A stretch of DNA of 64,000 nt from Flavobacterium marginilacus (GCF_026870155.1 NZ_CP113975.1:62001-126000), one strand, 5' to 3'; shown: positions 9,336 to 18,483, counted from the first letter of the stretch. Program-made: numbers and translations. The notes: generated by a model not told the origin, from the sequence alone.

Positions 9336-10295
9336 ATGAATCCAAAAATATTAATTATAGGTGCCTGCGGACAGATTGGCACCGAATTAACGCATCAGCT
9401 CCGGGCAATTTACGGAACCGATAATGTGATTGCTTCCGATATTCGAAAACTGAATAATGATGTGGTCAATTCTGGTCCTTTTGAAGTAATTAATGCTTTG
9501 GATTTTAACCAAATCGAACATTTAGTCGAAATTCACCAGATTACCGATGTCTATCTGATGGCTGCCCTGCTATCGGCAACAGCTGAAAAAAATCCTGCTT
9601 TTGCTTGGGATCTAAACATGAATTCGCTGTTTCATGTCTTAAATTTGGCGAAAGCCAAAAAAATAAAAAAGATATTCTGGCCTTCGAGCATTGCAGTTTT
9701 TGGACCCACAACTCCAAAAGAAAATACGCCACAATACACCATTATGGAACCTTCTACGGTATACGGCATCAGCAAACAGGCTGGCGAAAGATGGTGCGAA
9801 TATTATCATACTCTTTTTGGTGTCGATGTCCGAAGCATACGCTATCCAGGGCTAATCAGCTGGACTACGCTGCCCGGCGGAGGAACCACCGATTATGCTG
9901 TGGATATTTACCACAAAGCTCTTTCTGAAAAAAAATACGAATGCTTTCTGAGTTCCGAAACCAAAATGCCGATGATGTATATGGACGATGCCATTGCCGC
10001 AACGATTAACATCATGAAAGCACCGGCTGAGCAAATCAAAATCCGCTCTTCTTACAATCTTGCAGCTATCAGTTTTACCCCAGCCGAAATTACTGCAGAG
10101 ATCAAAAAACACATCCCTGAACTCGAAGTCACTTATGGACCCGATTTTCGTCAAAAAATTGCCGACAGCTGGCCTGCAAGCATTGACGACTCCCAAGCCA
10201 GAGAAGACTGGGGCTGGAATCACAAATTTGATCTCGAAACTATGACTGCCGAAATGCTGAAAAACCTTGCTCCGCAATACAGTATTGATTTGTAA
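9336..10295 (+). CDS. tdh: L-threonine 3-dehydrogenase, GalE-like extended SDR type
   Basis: NAD-dependent oxidation of L-threonine to 2-amino-3-ketobutyrate, the first step of threonine breakdown to glycine and acetyl-CoA. This is the extended-SDR form known from flavobacteria, about 310-320 residues (here 319). The NAD motif GACGQIG is at residues 9-15 and the catalytic Tyr/Lys in YGISK at 143-147. RYPGLISW and MPMMYMDDAIAATINIM are characteristic of this subfamily. The start at 9336 is supported by the promoter box at 9309-9316. A UDP-sugar epimerase is the main alternative but fits less well. The gene is monocistronic and followed by a strong terminator. Confidence 0.82.
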   Translation: MNPKILIIGACGQIGTELTHQLRAIYGTDNVIASDIRKLNNDVVNSGPFEVINALDFNQIEHLVEIHQITDVYLMAALLSATAEKNPAFAWDLNMNSLFHVLNLAKAKKIKKIFWPSSIAVFGPTTPKENTPQYTIMEPSTVYGISKQAGERWCEYYHTLFGVDVRSIRYPGLISWTTLPGGGTTDYAVDIYHKALSEKKYECFLSSETKMPMMYMDDAIAATINIMKAPAEQIKIRSSYNLAAISFTPAEITAEIKKHIPELEVTYGPDFRQKIADSWPASIDDSQAREDWGWNHKFDLETMTAEMLKNLAPQYSIDL

Positions 10296-10325
10296 TAAAA
10301 CACACAATTTTGAGCGTATCTCTAT

Positions 10326-10369
10326 AAAAAAGGGACCAAACTCACTATACTGGTGATTTGGTCCTTTTT
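10326..10369. terminator. Rho-independent terminator after the threonine dehydrogenase gene
   Basis: The arms AGGGACCAAA and TTTGGTCCTTTTT enclose a second short pairing (TCAC/GTGA). The stem is flanked by A- and T-runs, about 30 bp after the stop codon. Confidence 0.85.
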
Positions 10370-10386
10370 GTAAAACAGTTAAATTA

Positions 10387-10682
10387 GCCACGAATAAAAC
10401 AGATTAGAACGGATTTTTTTACTAAACCACTATGCCATAGATTGGGTTAGGCAGACTGAATCTGCAAAGTTGGATTGTGAAAATTGATGAAATTTTGCCA
10501 CAGATTCACAGATAAAAAATGATTTTAAAATCTATGAATCTGTGGCAAAAACTTTTTTAGCAACTAAAGCGAGATGCACTGAAAGTGCATAGTTTTAAAC
10601 TCTATTTGAGACCAATAAATTGGTTAAGAATTTAGTTGGAGTCTGTGCAAAATCCGTTAAATCCGTGTCATCTGTGTGCCGT
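10387..10682. repeat. Nested inverted-repeat element of CACAGATT-type words in the gap before the glycosidase gene
   Basis: The gap 10296-10984 has no gene. Outer imperfect arms lie at 10387-10420 (starting AGCCACGAATAAAACAG) and 10649-10682. An inner hairpin has 21 bp arms at 10493-10513 and 10530-10550 with one mismatch (word GCCACAGATTCACAGAT). The same word style recurs at 36007-36150 and 56048-56230. From 10683 to 10984 I see only AT-rich sequence that presumably holds the promoter of the next gene. Confidence 0.6.
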
Positions 10683-10984
10683 TTTTTTATACTTTGGGTA
10701 TATTGAATTTAAAAGTTTTAAAAGCGAATCCCCTGCCGAATCTCTTAAACAAGATAGAGGTTATAATTTTTTTAATTAGCTTGATCTATTAAATCTGTTG
10801 TAGAAACATAATCCATACTTTTTTGCTTCTGCATTTTCTACGTTTATTCCAATTCTGTAAATACAATAAAAAAACAATTTATATTTTTTTTATCATTAAT
10901 TATTCCCAAAGATTTTTGCCAATTATTTACCCGTTTTTATACGTGTTTTGACTAAATTGCATTTAGAAACAAATTTAGATTGGT

Positions 10985-13651
10985 ATGCCAGAAAAAGATC
11001 CGGAAAACAACGCCGAAAGAACGCGTTTGCACCTAAGAACCGACAACAAAGGCTGGAAAAAATGGGGTCCCTATTTATCCGAAAGACAATGGGGAACTGT
11101 TAGAGAAGATTATTCGCAAAGCGGTTATGCCTGGGGAAGCACCACACACGACATGGCCCGCTCCAAAGCCTACCGCTGGGGAGAAGAAGGCATTGGAGGA
11201 ATTTCAGACAATAAACAGCATATCTGTATTGCTTTTGCCTTTTGGAATCACAAAGACCGCATCCTAAAAGAACGTCTATTTGGATTAACGCCTGCCGAAT
11301 CTAATCATGGTGAAGACGTAAAAGAAATTTATTATTACCTTGATGCAACTCCTACGCATTCCTATCAAAAAATGCTGTATAAATATCCGCATGCAGCTTT
11401 CCCTTATGAAAAGTTAATTGAAGAAAGTAAAAAACGCAGCCGTCAGGAACCCGAATATGAACTGCTTGACACTGGCGTTTTTGACAAAGACGAATATTTT
11501 GACATCACAATAGAATATGCCAAAGCCGAAGAACAGGATATTTTAATTAAAGTAACGGTGGAAAACCGTTCTAAGCTGGCAGCTCCTATTTCGGTATTAC
11601 CTACCATTTGGTTTAGAAATACCTGGAGCTGGGGATATGACAATTACAAGCACAAACCTACATTGACCGGAGTAGGAAAATCACATATTGAAGTACAGCA
11701 CCGCCTTGTGGGAAGTTTCAATCTGTATGCCGAAAATGCAAAAGAACTTCTGTTTTGCGACAATAAAACCAATTTTGAAAAACTATACAAATCCCCTGCT
11801 CAGTCACCCTATGCCAAAGACGGTATTAACGATTATATTATCAGCCAAGAAAAATCCGGTATAAATCCCGAAGCTGTTGGAACTAAAGCGGCAGTACATT
11901 TTGATGATTTTATTCCGCCGCTTGGCAAAAAAGAATACCGCATTCGTTTTACAAATACAGCTCCAAATGATCCTTTTGAAGATTTTGATGCCGTTTTCAG
12001 AAAAAGAATCGAAGAAGCAGATGAATTTTATGCACCGCTGCAAAAAGGAGTAAAAGACGAAACATTAAAATCCATTCAGCGGCAAGCTTATGCAGGTATG
12101 CTCTGGACGAAACAATGGTATTACTATAATGTTTTTGAATGGTTAAAAGGCGATCCTTCTACTCCAAGACCTGATGCCAACCGAAAAGAAGGCCGCAACA
12201 GTTCATGGAAACACATGTATACGTCCAACATTCTCTCGATGCCGGACAAATGGGAATATCCATGGTTTGCAGCCTGGGATCTGGCTTTTCATACCTTACC
12301 TTTGGCCAGACTGGATCCGGATTTTGCTAAAAGACAGTTATCGGTTATTCTTCGGGAATATTACATGCATCCTAATGGGCAGATTCCTGCTTATGAATGG
12401 TCCTTCTCAGATGTTAATCCTCCGGTACACGCGTGGGCAACCTGGAAAGTTTATGAAATTGACAAAGAAGCCAATGGAGGCACAGGAGATACTGTTTTCC
12501 TGGAACGCATTTTTCATAAACTGCTGCTCAATTTTACTTGGTGGGTCAATTTAAAAGATAAAAACGGAAACAACATTTTTGGAGGCGGATTCCTCGGAAT
12601 GGATAATATTGGAGTGTTTGACCGCTCTGCCGATTTGCCTACAGGAGGACATCTGGAACAAGCCGATGGTACTGGATGGATGGCAATGTACTGCCTGAAC
12701 ATGCTGCGGATAGCCTGTGAAATAGCCCTAAAAAATCCTGTTTATCAAGACATGGCATCCAAATTTTTTGAACATTTCCTTCAAATTTCGGGGGCGATGC
12801 AGGCTTTGGGTGACAATAAAGTAAACCTTTGGGACGAAGAGGATCAGTTTTATTATGACATGCTTCACAAAGAAAACGGTGATGCCCAGCTGCTCAAAAT
12901 CCGTTCGATGGTTGGATTGATTCCGCTGTTTGCTGTCGAGGTTTTAACACCTGAATTGCTTGAAAAACTCCCTATATTTAAACGCCGTGTTGAATGGATT
13001 TTAAAAAACCGCCCCGACTTGGCCAGTCTGGTTTCCAGCTGGTACAATCCCGGAAAAGGCGAAACCCGTCTGCTTTCTACGCTCCGAGGACATCGTATGA
13101 AAATGATCCTCAAGCGCATGTTTGACGAAAAAGAATTTTTATCGGATTATGGTGTTCGTTCCTTGTCCAAATACCATAAAGAGCATCCATACAAATTCAA
13201 GTATGACGGCGGTATTATTCAGGTAGATTACACTCCGGCTGAAGCCACTGGAGATATGTTTGGCGGTAATTCTAATTGGAGAGGCCCGATTTGGTTCCCG
13301 ATGAACTATCTGATTTTGGACTCATTGGAAAAATTCCACAGCTATTACGGAAAAGATTTCAAAGTTGAATTCCCTGCCGGATCTGGTGAATTAGTAAATT
13401 TACAGGAAGCCTCCAAAGGTGTAGCCGAACGTTTACTAAAACTGTTTGTATCCAATGCCAATACAAAAATTCCAATGTACGGCGAATACATAAAGTTTCA
13501 GGAAGATCCGCTTTTCAATAAAAATCATTTGTTTTTTGAATACTTTGACGGAGACACCGGCAAAGGCCTAGGAGCTAATCATCAGACGGGATGGACTGGA
13601 CTTATTGCCGAAATTATCCGGCATCTGAATGAGGAAGAAAATAGCTTTTAA
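10985..13651 (+). CDS. GH63-like (MGH1-type) glycoside hydrolase
   Basis: Large glycosidase of 888 residues with an (alpha/alpha)6-barrel of the GH63/MGH1 type. The catalytic acid candidate is Asp 432 in PWFAAWDLAFHTLPLA. Other family motifs are GGHLEQADGTGWMAMYCLNM, GNSNWRGPIWFPMNYL and, near the C-terminus, FFEYFDGDTGKGLGANHQTG, where the catalytic base is expected. No signal peptide is visible, so the protein is probably cytoplasmic. Relatives act on alpha-glucosides or mannosylglycerate; the exact substrate is not readable here. It stands alone between a repeat-rich gap and a strong terminator. Confidence 0.88.
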   Translation: MPEKDPENNAERTRLHLRTDNKGWKKWGPYLSERQWGTVREDYSQSGYAWGSTTHDMARSKAYRWGEEGIGGISDNKQHICIAFAFWNHKDRILKERLFGLTPAESNHGEDVKEIYYYLDATPTHSYQKMLYKYPHAAFPYEKLIEESKKRSRQEPEYELLDTGVFDKDEYFDITIEYAKAEEQDILIKVTVENRSKLAAPISVLPTIWFRNTWSWGYDNYKHKPTLTGVGKSHIEVQHRLVGSFNLYAENAKELLFCDNKTNFEKLYKSPAQSPYAKDGINDYIISQEKSGINPEAVGTKAAVHFDDFIPPLGKKEYRIRFTNTAPNDPFEDFDAVFRKRIEEADEFYAPLQKGVKDETLKSIQRQAYAGMLWTKQWYYYNVFEWLKGDPSTPRPDANRKEGRNSSWKHMYTSNILSMPDKWEYPWFAAWDLAFHTLPLARLDPDFAKRQLSVILREYYMHPNGQIPAYEWSFSDVNPPVHAWATWKVYEIDKEANGGTGDTVFLERIFHKLLLNFTWWVNLKDKNGNNIFGGGFLGMDNIGVFDRSADLPTGGHLEQADGTGWMAMYCLNMLRIACEIALKNPVYQDMASKFFEHFLQISGAMQALGDNKVNLWDEEDQFYYDMLHKENGDAQLLKIRSMVGLIPLFAVEVLTPELLEKLPIFKRRVEWILKNRPDLASLVSSWYNPGKGETRLLSTLRGHRMKMILKRMFDEKEFLSDYGVRSLSKYHKEHPYKFKYDGGIIQVDYTPAEATGDMFGGNSNWRGPIWFPMNYLILDSLEKFHSYYGKDFKVEFPAGSGELVNLQEASKGVAERLLKLFVSNANTKIPMYGEYIKFQEDPLFNKNHLFFEYFDGDTGKGLGANHQTGWTGLIAEIIRHLNEEENSF

Positions 13652-13665
13652 ATACTTTATAAAAA

Positions 13666-13707
13666 AAACCACCACATAAGCTGTAAGTATCTTATGTGGT
13701 GGTTTTT
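13666..13707. terminator. Rho-independent terminator after the glycosidase gene
   Basis: Perfect 13 bp arms AACCACCACATAAG-type and CTTATGTGGTGGTT surround a 10 nt loop, flanked by A-run and T-run. It lies 15 bp after the stop. Confidence 0.9.
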
Positions 13708-13795
13708 GTTTATGAATGTATATGAATTTAAAGCATTTTTATTACATCATTCCAAATACAAGACCAATTGACCATTAAGCCAATTGACCAAATCC

Positions 13796-13853
13796 GTTCA
13801 ACACAGATTTCATTGTTCGTGCTACGCACGCAACGAAACTCTAGCTGTTAGCT
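13796..13853 (-). other. attC-like hairpin downstream of the SNIPE-like nuclease gene
   Basis: In the orientation of the nuclease gene, the 58 bp after its stop begin with AGCTAAC (one mismatch to the integron core RYYYAAC) and end with GTTGAAC (a perfect GTTRRRY). Between them is an imperfect stem with a TAC/GTA loop (forward arms 13808-13822 and 13826-13838), 12 pairs, one mismatch and a 2-nt bulge, as attC sites have extrahelical bases. The resemblance was judged by eye, and no integrase gene is visible in the window. Confidence 0.35.
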
Positions 13854-13866
13854 GTTGTAGTTTTTG

Positions 13867-15522
13867 TTACCCCTCTATTTCTTCTCTAATTTCCTCTTCA
13901 GTTTCGGCTATAATTTCTTCAGCTTTCAATTGGAATTTTTGCCATTCAAGTTCTTTTTGCTTGTCTTTTGAGATTTCTTCTTCAATTGCTAAACTTTCTC
14001 TATACTGTAATGCATCTGCTGTCATTGTCCATTTTGCATTTATTTCCATTTTTTCAACTTCATCTTTAATATCTGAAAGTGTAACTTTAAAAAATTCTTT
14101 TCGTGGATTTACTTTATTCATTTGTAGGCGCATAAATTTTTTGTGCAATTCTCTTTCTAATTTTGGTGCGTCATTGCTAAAAATCATTGAGTGAACATCA
14201 AACTCAAATGGAACACTTGCATCTCCTAATTCTTTAATTCTATCTAAAGGTTCTAATCGTCTAGTCATACCAATTTTAAACACATTTTCTCCGAACGAGC
14301 CAATGTTTGAAATAACATAAACATTCCCTGATTTAGTTTGTTGTGCCATTGAAATTGCTCTTTGATTTTTATCTTCGGCAATTTTTAATTTTTCTTCTAA
14401 TTCTCTTAATTTTTCTTCAAATTTAAATTTCTGCTCATTATTAGCTTGTGAAACTTCTTTTTGTGCTTTATCGATTAATTTCTTTAGAGTTTCTTCTTCT
14501 TTTTGAGCTTCACGAATTGCTTTTTCAAATTCTCTTCTAGCTTTCTCCTCTTCACGAATTTGTTCTTTAATTCTTCTTTGTTCTTCTTGTTCTTGCCATT
14601 TCAATTCTTGCGTAATTACTGCCCACTTCAATTCGTCAATTCTGGAATTTAGATATTCTTCTGTAATAATTGCATTTCTAAATGCTTTACCATTATTATT
14701 TACAACTTGATATGCATCTTTTATTTTTTGTTCTAAAGTTCCATAATTGTCTTTTTTTACTTTTGATAAAACACTATCTACTTTTCCATTAAATGCATCT
14801 AAAATAAAATTTATTGCTATCTCTTTTCTGTTTGCTTCAACATAATCACATTTTGCGGATGTCCCATTGTTAATCATCAAATTAGTTTTTTCTCTAGAAA
14901 ATTTAAGTTTTTGTCCCGCATCTGTATGACCAAATTCTTCTGCTAAATCATCAAGTAAACTAAAAGTTGGTACTAAATATTTATTTCCATAGCCTTCAAT
15001 TATATTTTTCATCGCTTTAGCAGTTTTTTCAAGTTCTTTTGAGTTCTGCATTGCTTTATAAGCATCGCCTGCAATTTCTGTTGCTTTTATTTCAGCTTTT
15101 TCAATTATTGATTTAGCTTCTGTTGTTGCGTTATTTAAAAGATTAATAGCATTTTGTTTAAAATTTGTAGCATCAATATTAGCTTTTGATTTCACTGCTT
15201 TTGATTCTAAAATAGCATTTTCTAATTCTGTTTTTGCGTTTTCTAATAGTTCTGTAGCTTCTAGATTTGCTTTGAATAGAATGTCTTTTGCTTTTTGTTC
15301 GGTATCAACAATGCCTTGATACTTTTTTAAAGAATTATTATTGTCTTCTAAAAATTCAATTTTCTGATTAAGATTTTCTCTCTCTTGTTCAAGATTTTTT
15401 ATTTTAGAGTTTAAACTATTTATGATATTTTGTAAATCATTAATAGTTTTTTTTAATTTCTTTTTGTTAGAGATTAATGCGAAGATTAAAATTATAACAG
15501 CAATAAAGAGAATAAATGTCAT
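13867..15522 (-). CDS. SNIPE-like membrane-anchored nuclease (DUF4041 + GIY-YIG)
   Basis: Protein of 551 residues with the architecture reported for the anti-phage protein SNIPE, which sits in the inner membrane and cuts phage DNA as it enters. An N-terminal membrane helix (residues 2-18) is followed by a coiled coil to about 150 and a DUF4041 domain at about 155-300 (AMKNIIEGYGNKYLVP, LLDDLAEEFGHTDAGQKL). A second charged coiled coil runs to about 395. Then comes a GIY-YIG nuclease of the T5orf172/MUG113 type (VYVISN near 400, FKIGMTRR, catalytic Glu candidate in ELHKKF, PRKEFFKV). Start ATG 15522. A TATATTTG box lies at 15617-15624. It is a single gene, AT-rich and on an accessory island, so horizontal acquisition is likely. 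Phage defence is inferred from the family. Confidence 0.85.
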   Translation of the reverse strand: MTFILFIAVIILIFALISNKKKLKKTINDLQNIINSLNSKIKNLEQERENLNQKIEFLEDNNNSLKKYQGIVDTEQKAKDILFKANLEATELLENAKTELENAILESKAVKSKANIDATNFKQNAINLLNNATTEAKSIIEKAEIKATEIAGDAYKAMQNSKELEKTAKAMKNIIEGYGNKYLVPTFSLLDDLAEEFGHTDAGQKLKFSREKTNLMINNGTSAKCDYVEANRKEIAINFILDAFNGKVDSVLSKVKKDNYGTLEQKIKDAYQVVNNNGKAFRNAIITEEYLNSRIDELKWAVITQELKWQEQEEQRRIKEQIREEEKARREFEKAIREAQKEEETLKKLIDKAQKEVSQANNEQKFKFEEKLRELEEKLKIAEDKNQRAISMAQQTKSGNVYVISNIGSFGENVFKIGMTRRLEPLDRIKELGDASVPFEFDVHSMIFSNDAPKLERELHKKFMRLQMNKVNPRKEFFKVTLSDIKDEVEKMEINAKWTMTADALQYRESLAIEEEISKDKQKELEWQKFQLKAEEIIAETEEEIREEIEG

Positions 15523-15574
15523 AAATATTTTTGTTTTAAAGTGTTGTTTTTCTACGATTCTGCTGTACTATAAC

Positions 15575-15610
15575 AGCTAACTACTTCATATGCGCTACAA
15601 AGCGTAGTTT
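15575..15610 (-). other. attC-like hairpin in the leader of the SNIPE-like gene
   Basis: AACTA (15579-15583) pairs with TAGTT (15605-15609), and inside it CGCT (15593-15596) pairs with AGCG (15601-15604). The edge AGCTAAC (15575-15581) matches, in inverted orientation, the core found after the stop of the gene. The hairpin lies in the predicted 5' untranslated region, so it could instead be a leader structure. Confidence 0.3.
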
Positions 15611-15616
15611 ATTCTT

Positions 15617-15624
15617 CAAATATA
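15617..15624 (-). promoter_or_regulatory. -7 promoter box of the SNIPE-like gene
   Basis: Minus-strand TATATTTG matches TAnnTTTG and would give a leader of about 90 nt that contains the attC-like hairpin. Confidence 0.45.
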
Positions 15625-15912
15625 ATGATTTGTCTCACATTTCGTCCGCTTTATTTTATTGTAAATTCCCGCAGGATTTCGTGCTGCACTTACAGTTTAA
15701 GGATGATTGCCTCTTTCTCGGCAAACTGCTTTTTAGTGCTGTTGCGTATCATTTTTTATGTCCGCAAATAACACCATGTGTTTTTCTTGCCACTGATTAC
15801 AAAGATTCTCACAGATTTCTTTACTATTTTTTTTAATCTGTAACTAACTCAATCTGTTTGATATTAGTTTAAGGATAGTCATATTATTTTTTATGTGTTT
15901 GATGGTGCAAAA

Positions 15913-16242
15913 GTGGTAGCTCGTAGTAATAGCATTAGTATGTCCTACATATTTTATTAGTACGAGCTAGATCATTTATTGGTTCGAGCTACTAATAATA
16001 TTGGCTTGTACTAGTAATAGTATTAGTACGACCTAGATGGTTTATTGGTTCGAGCTACTAATAGTATTGGCTTGTACTAGTAATAGTATTAGTACGACCT
16101 AGATGGTTTATTGGTTCGACACAGTAATAGTATTGGTTCGAGCTACTAATACTATTAATACGACCTAGAGGGTTTATTGGTTCGACACAGTAATAGCATT
16201 GGCTTGTCCTACTAATACTATTGGTACGTCCTGCATATTTTT
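15913..16242. repeat. Tandem array of fifteen 22 bp units with a 66 bp higher-order period
   Basis: The 330 bp divide exactly into 15 contiguous units of 22 bp with no insertions or deletions. There are three subtypes: A (TTGGTTCGAGCTACTAATAG + TA), B (TTGGCTTGTACTAGTAATAG + TA) and C (TTAGTACGACCTAGATGGTT + TA). They repeat as A-B-C every 66 bp: the word TTTATTGGTTCG recurs at 15975, 16041, 16107 and 16173. Units 4-6 and 7-9 differ at one base of 66. Stops occur in all frames on both strands, so it is not coding. The preceding 15625-15912 holds nothing recognisable. No function is known to me. Confidence 0.9.
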
Positions 16243-16299
16243 GCTGTTAATGCGTAAAAAACTGCAAAAAAAATTGCCCTTTATGAATCTAAAAGGATG

Positions 16300-16531
16300 A
16301 TTTTGTAAATAGAAATCCGGTTATAGCAGATGGGTACTGCTGGTGCTGTCGCACTATTGCCAGTACTGCTGGCAAAGCGTTTTTTGAACTGGTCTGCAAT
16401 GCTGTCTGCGCCAGGAACTCCAGCCATAAGCCGTTCGACTCACCCTGAAAGAAGGCTGGTCTAGATGGCTTATGGACATGACGCGTGAGGGATAGGAATA
16501 AGCTGCCAGCGCAGCATGAATAGCCCGACAG
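16300..16531. repeat. Hairpin-rich non-coding stretch between the 22 bp array and the M1 peptidase gene
   Basis: Contains the inverted repeat CCATAAGCC (16423-16431) / GGCTTATGG (16468-16476). It also has a palindromic segment at about 16486-16530 (GGGATAGGAATA ... GCTGC CAGC GCAGC ... GAATAGCCCG) that resembles, loosely, the REP-like elements at 33305 and 35814. An 88-codon open frame crosses the stretch but does not look like a protein. Confidence 0.45.
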
Positions 16532-16586
16532 CATAAAGGAAAAGGGCCTAATCACAATAATGATGATTAAGCCCCTTTTCTTTATG
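16532..16586. terminator. Long hairpin terminator after the M1 peptidase gene
   Basis: About 23 bp arms (CATAAAGGAAAAGGGCCTAA ... and its near complement ending CCCCTTTTCTTTATG) with two or three mismatches. It starts 23 bp after the stop of the minus-strand peptidase gene. Confidence 0.75.
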
Positions 16587-16608
16587 ACGGCACGCCCTGA
16601 TAAACTAT

Positions 16609-18483
16609 TTATCTGTTTTCGTAAACGTTGTTGTTTTGTTTAACATCGGCCATTAAACCGCTTGGGTCAATGGTGATTTTCTTGATCGCACTTTTGGGTC
16701 TTGAAATGCTAAACTCATATGCTGGAAATGCCCAAGCCCAGTCGCTGAGAATAGTTCTGGTGATAGCGGGTGTGGGATTTGGTTTTTCGAAACTCATCAT
16801 GCGCAATGGTATGTAGAACGTTTCTCTGCTGCCATCTGTATATTCTACCAGAAGATCTATAGGCATTGGCATACGGCCGATTCTCTCAAGGGTTACTGAC
16901 GTTTTATCTGCATTTTCCTTAACGTCTTTGATTCCGTAATCAATAGTGTTTAAAGTTTCCGTCCAATCCACCAGATACCAGTCAAGGTTTGCTCCCGAAA
17001 CGCGCTCGGCTGTTCTCTTTATATCATTTGGCGACGGATGCTTGAATTTGAAATCCTGGTAATATTTTTTTACCGTTTTGTCCAGATTGTCCCGTCCGAT
17101 TACATAAATGAGCTGTGACAGGAAAATGCTTCCTTTTACATAAGAAGAAATACTATATGGACGGTTTTCGTCATAACGGTCTCCATGAGTAGTCTGTGGC
17201 TGCTCCTTGCCGGATTCAACCAGTTTATAATAAGCCCCATAATTCCCTCTGAATGGGTTTTCTTCTTTTTTATCTTTTAGCTCATTCAGCGCCAAATCTT
17301 CTATATACGTAGTAAATCCCTCGTCCATCCAAGGGTGCTTGGACTCATTGGAAGCTAAAATATGCTGAAACCAGGAGTGTCCGAGTTCGTGAGCAGCCGT
17401 ACCTAGAATTCCGTCGGGAGTTCCGTTGCCCAGCATAAGGGTACACATAGCATACTCCATACCGCCATCACCTCCCTGAATAAAGGAGTACTGCTTGTAA
17501 GGATAACTGCCTACCTCTTTGTTATAATAATCCATCACTTTTACCAATAATGGCTCTACTTTTCGCCAGTTCTCGACTACTGAGGGCGTGTTTTTGAAAA
17601 GGAAATGCAAATCGACATTATTTGGCCCTTTTACAACATCGTGCTGGTAATTCTTATCGGCTGCCCAAGTAAAATCATGTACCATTGGAGCCACAAAATG
17701 CCAGGTCAGCGTTTTTGCTTTTTTAGGATAAACCACATTCACTCCTGCATCCTGATAACCATGACCTATTTCGTTCGGGTTTTGCAGATAACCGGAACCG
17801 CCTAATGTATACTCCTTATCAATGGTAATATTTACATCAAAATTTCCCCATACACCATGAAATTCTCTGGCAATATAAGGATCGGCATGCCAGCCTTCAA
17901 AATCGAATTCGGCAATTTTCGGGTACCACTGCGCCATTGACAATTCGATGCCTTCGGAATTATTTCGTCCCGAACGGCGGATCTGCACTGGCACCTGACC
18001 ATCAAAATCAAGAGTAAAAGTTGTTTTTGAATTGGGTAAAATTGGTTTCGCCAAAGTCACTTCAAGAATAGTGCTTACTTCCTTAATAGTTGCTGCAATG
18101 CCGTCCTGTTTAAAATTGGAAATTTTCAAATACCCAATTTCATTTGGTTTCAGGTTTTTGATTCGGCTTTCTTTTATTTCCTTATCATCCACTTTAATTT
18201 TGGAGACCATTCGGGAATCTGGATCTTTGATTGTCTGAATTCTGATATCCATTTCACTTCCCGGCTGGAAAGCATTATTATACAAATGGTAATACACTTT
18301 CTTTAAGGTATCCGAAGAATTATTGGTGTAAACCAGTTCTTGTTTTCCTTTGTACTGATAACTTTTGACATCCATAGTGACATCCATTTTGTAATCAGCA
18401 TGCTGTTGCCAATAACCTTGTTTCTGAGCGGACAGATTACTTACACTCACAGAAAGCAGGATGAATAAAAAGAGTTTGCGCAT
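16609..18483 (-). CDS. Secreted M1 family metallopeptidase
   Basis: Zinc aminopeptidase-like protein of 624 residues. A signal peptide (LFLFILLSVSVSNLSAQ) directs it to the periplasm. The substrate-anchoring loop appears as GGDGGMEYAMCTL near 340. The zinc motif HELGHSW is near 365, with the third ligand in WMDEGFTTYIED about 18 residues later. A C-terminal helical and beta region follows. Flavobacterial M1 peptidases of this length trim N-terminal residues from peptides. It lies 65 bp downstream of the S8 peptidase on the same strand, which suggests a proteolysis pair that may be co-transcribed. Confidence 0.92.
   Translation of the reverse strand: MRKLFLFILLSVSVSNLSAQKQGYWQQHADYKMDVTMDVKSYQYKGKQELVYTNNSSDTLKKVYYHLYNNAFQPGSEMDIRIQTIKDPDSRMVSKIKVDDKEIKESRIKNLKPNEIGYLKISNFKQDGIAATIKEVSTILEVTLAKPILPNSKTTFTLDFDGQVPVQIRRSGRNNSEGIELSMAQWYPKIAEFDFEGWHADPYIAREFHGVWGNFDVNITIDKEYTLGGSGYLQNPNEIGHGYQDAGVNVVYPKKAKTLTWHFVAPMVHDFTWAADKNYQHDVVKGPNNVDLHFLFKNTPSVVENWRKVEPLLVKVMDYYNKEVGSYPYKQYSFIQGGDGGMEYAMCTLMLGNGTPDGILGTAAHELGHSWFQHILASNESKHPWMDEGFTTYIEDLALNELKDKKEENPFRGNYGAYYKLVESGKEQPQTTHGDRYDENRPYSISSYVKGSIFLSQLIYVIGRDNLDKTVKKYYQDFKFKHPSPNDIKRTAERVSGANLDWYLVDWTETLNTIDYGIKDVKENADKTSVTLERIGRMPMPIDLLVEYTDGSRETFYIPLRMMSFEKPNPTPAITRTILSDWAWAFPAYEFSISRPKSAIKKITIDPSGLMADVKQNNNVYENR

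Noticed and set aside
13784..14194. Plus-strand open frame of 136 codons opposite the SNIPE-like gene
   Set aside because: It is the complement of the coiled-coil and GIY-YIG coding sequence, with Ser/Phe-rich composition typical of a shadow frame.
15913..16242. CRISPR-like array
   Set aside because: The units are contiguous with no unique spacers between them, and there are no cas genes nearby.
16289..16555. 88-codon open frame on the minus strand between the 22 bp array and the M1 peptidase gene
   Set aside because: It runs through hairpin-rich repeat sequence and has an odd composition (clusters of Ser, Gln, Cys) with no domain or promoter. Treated as non-coding.
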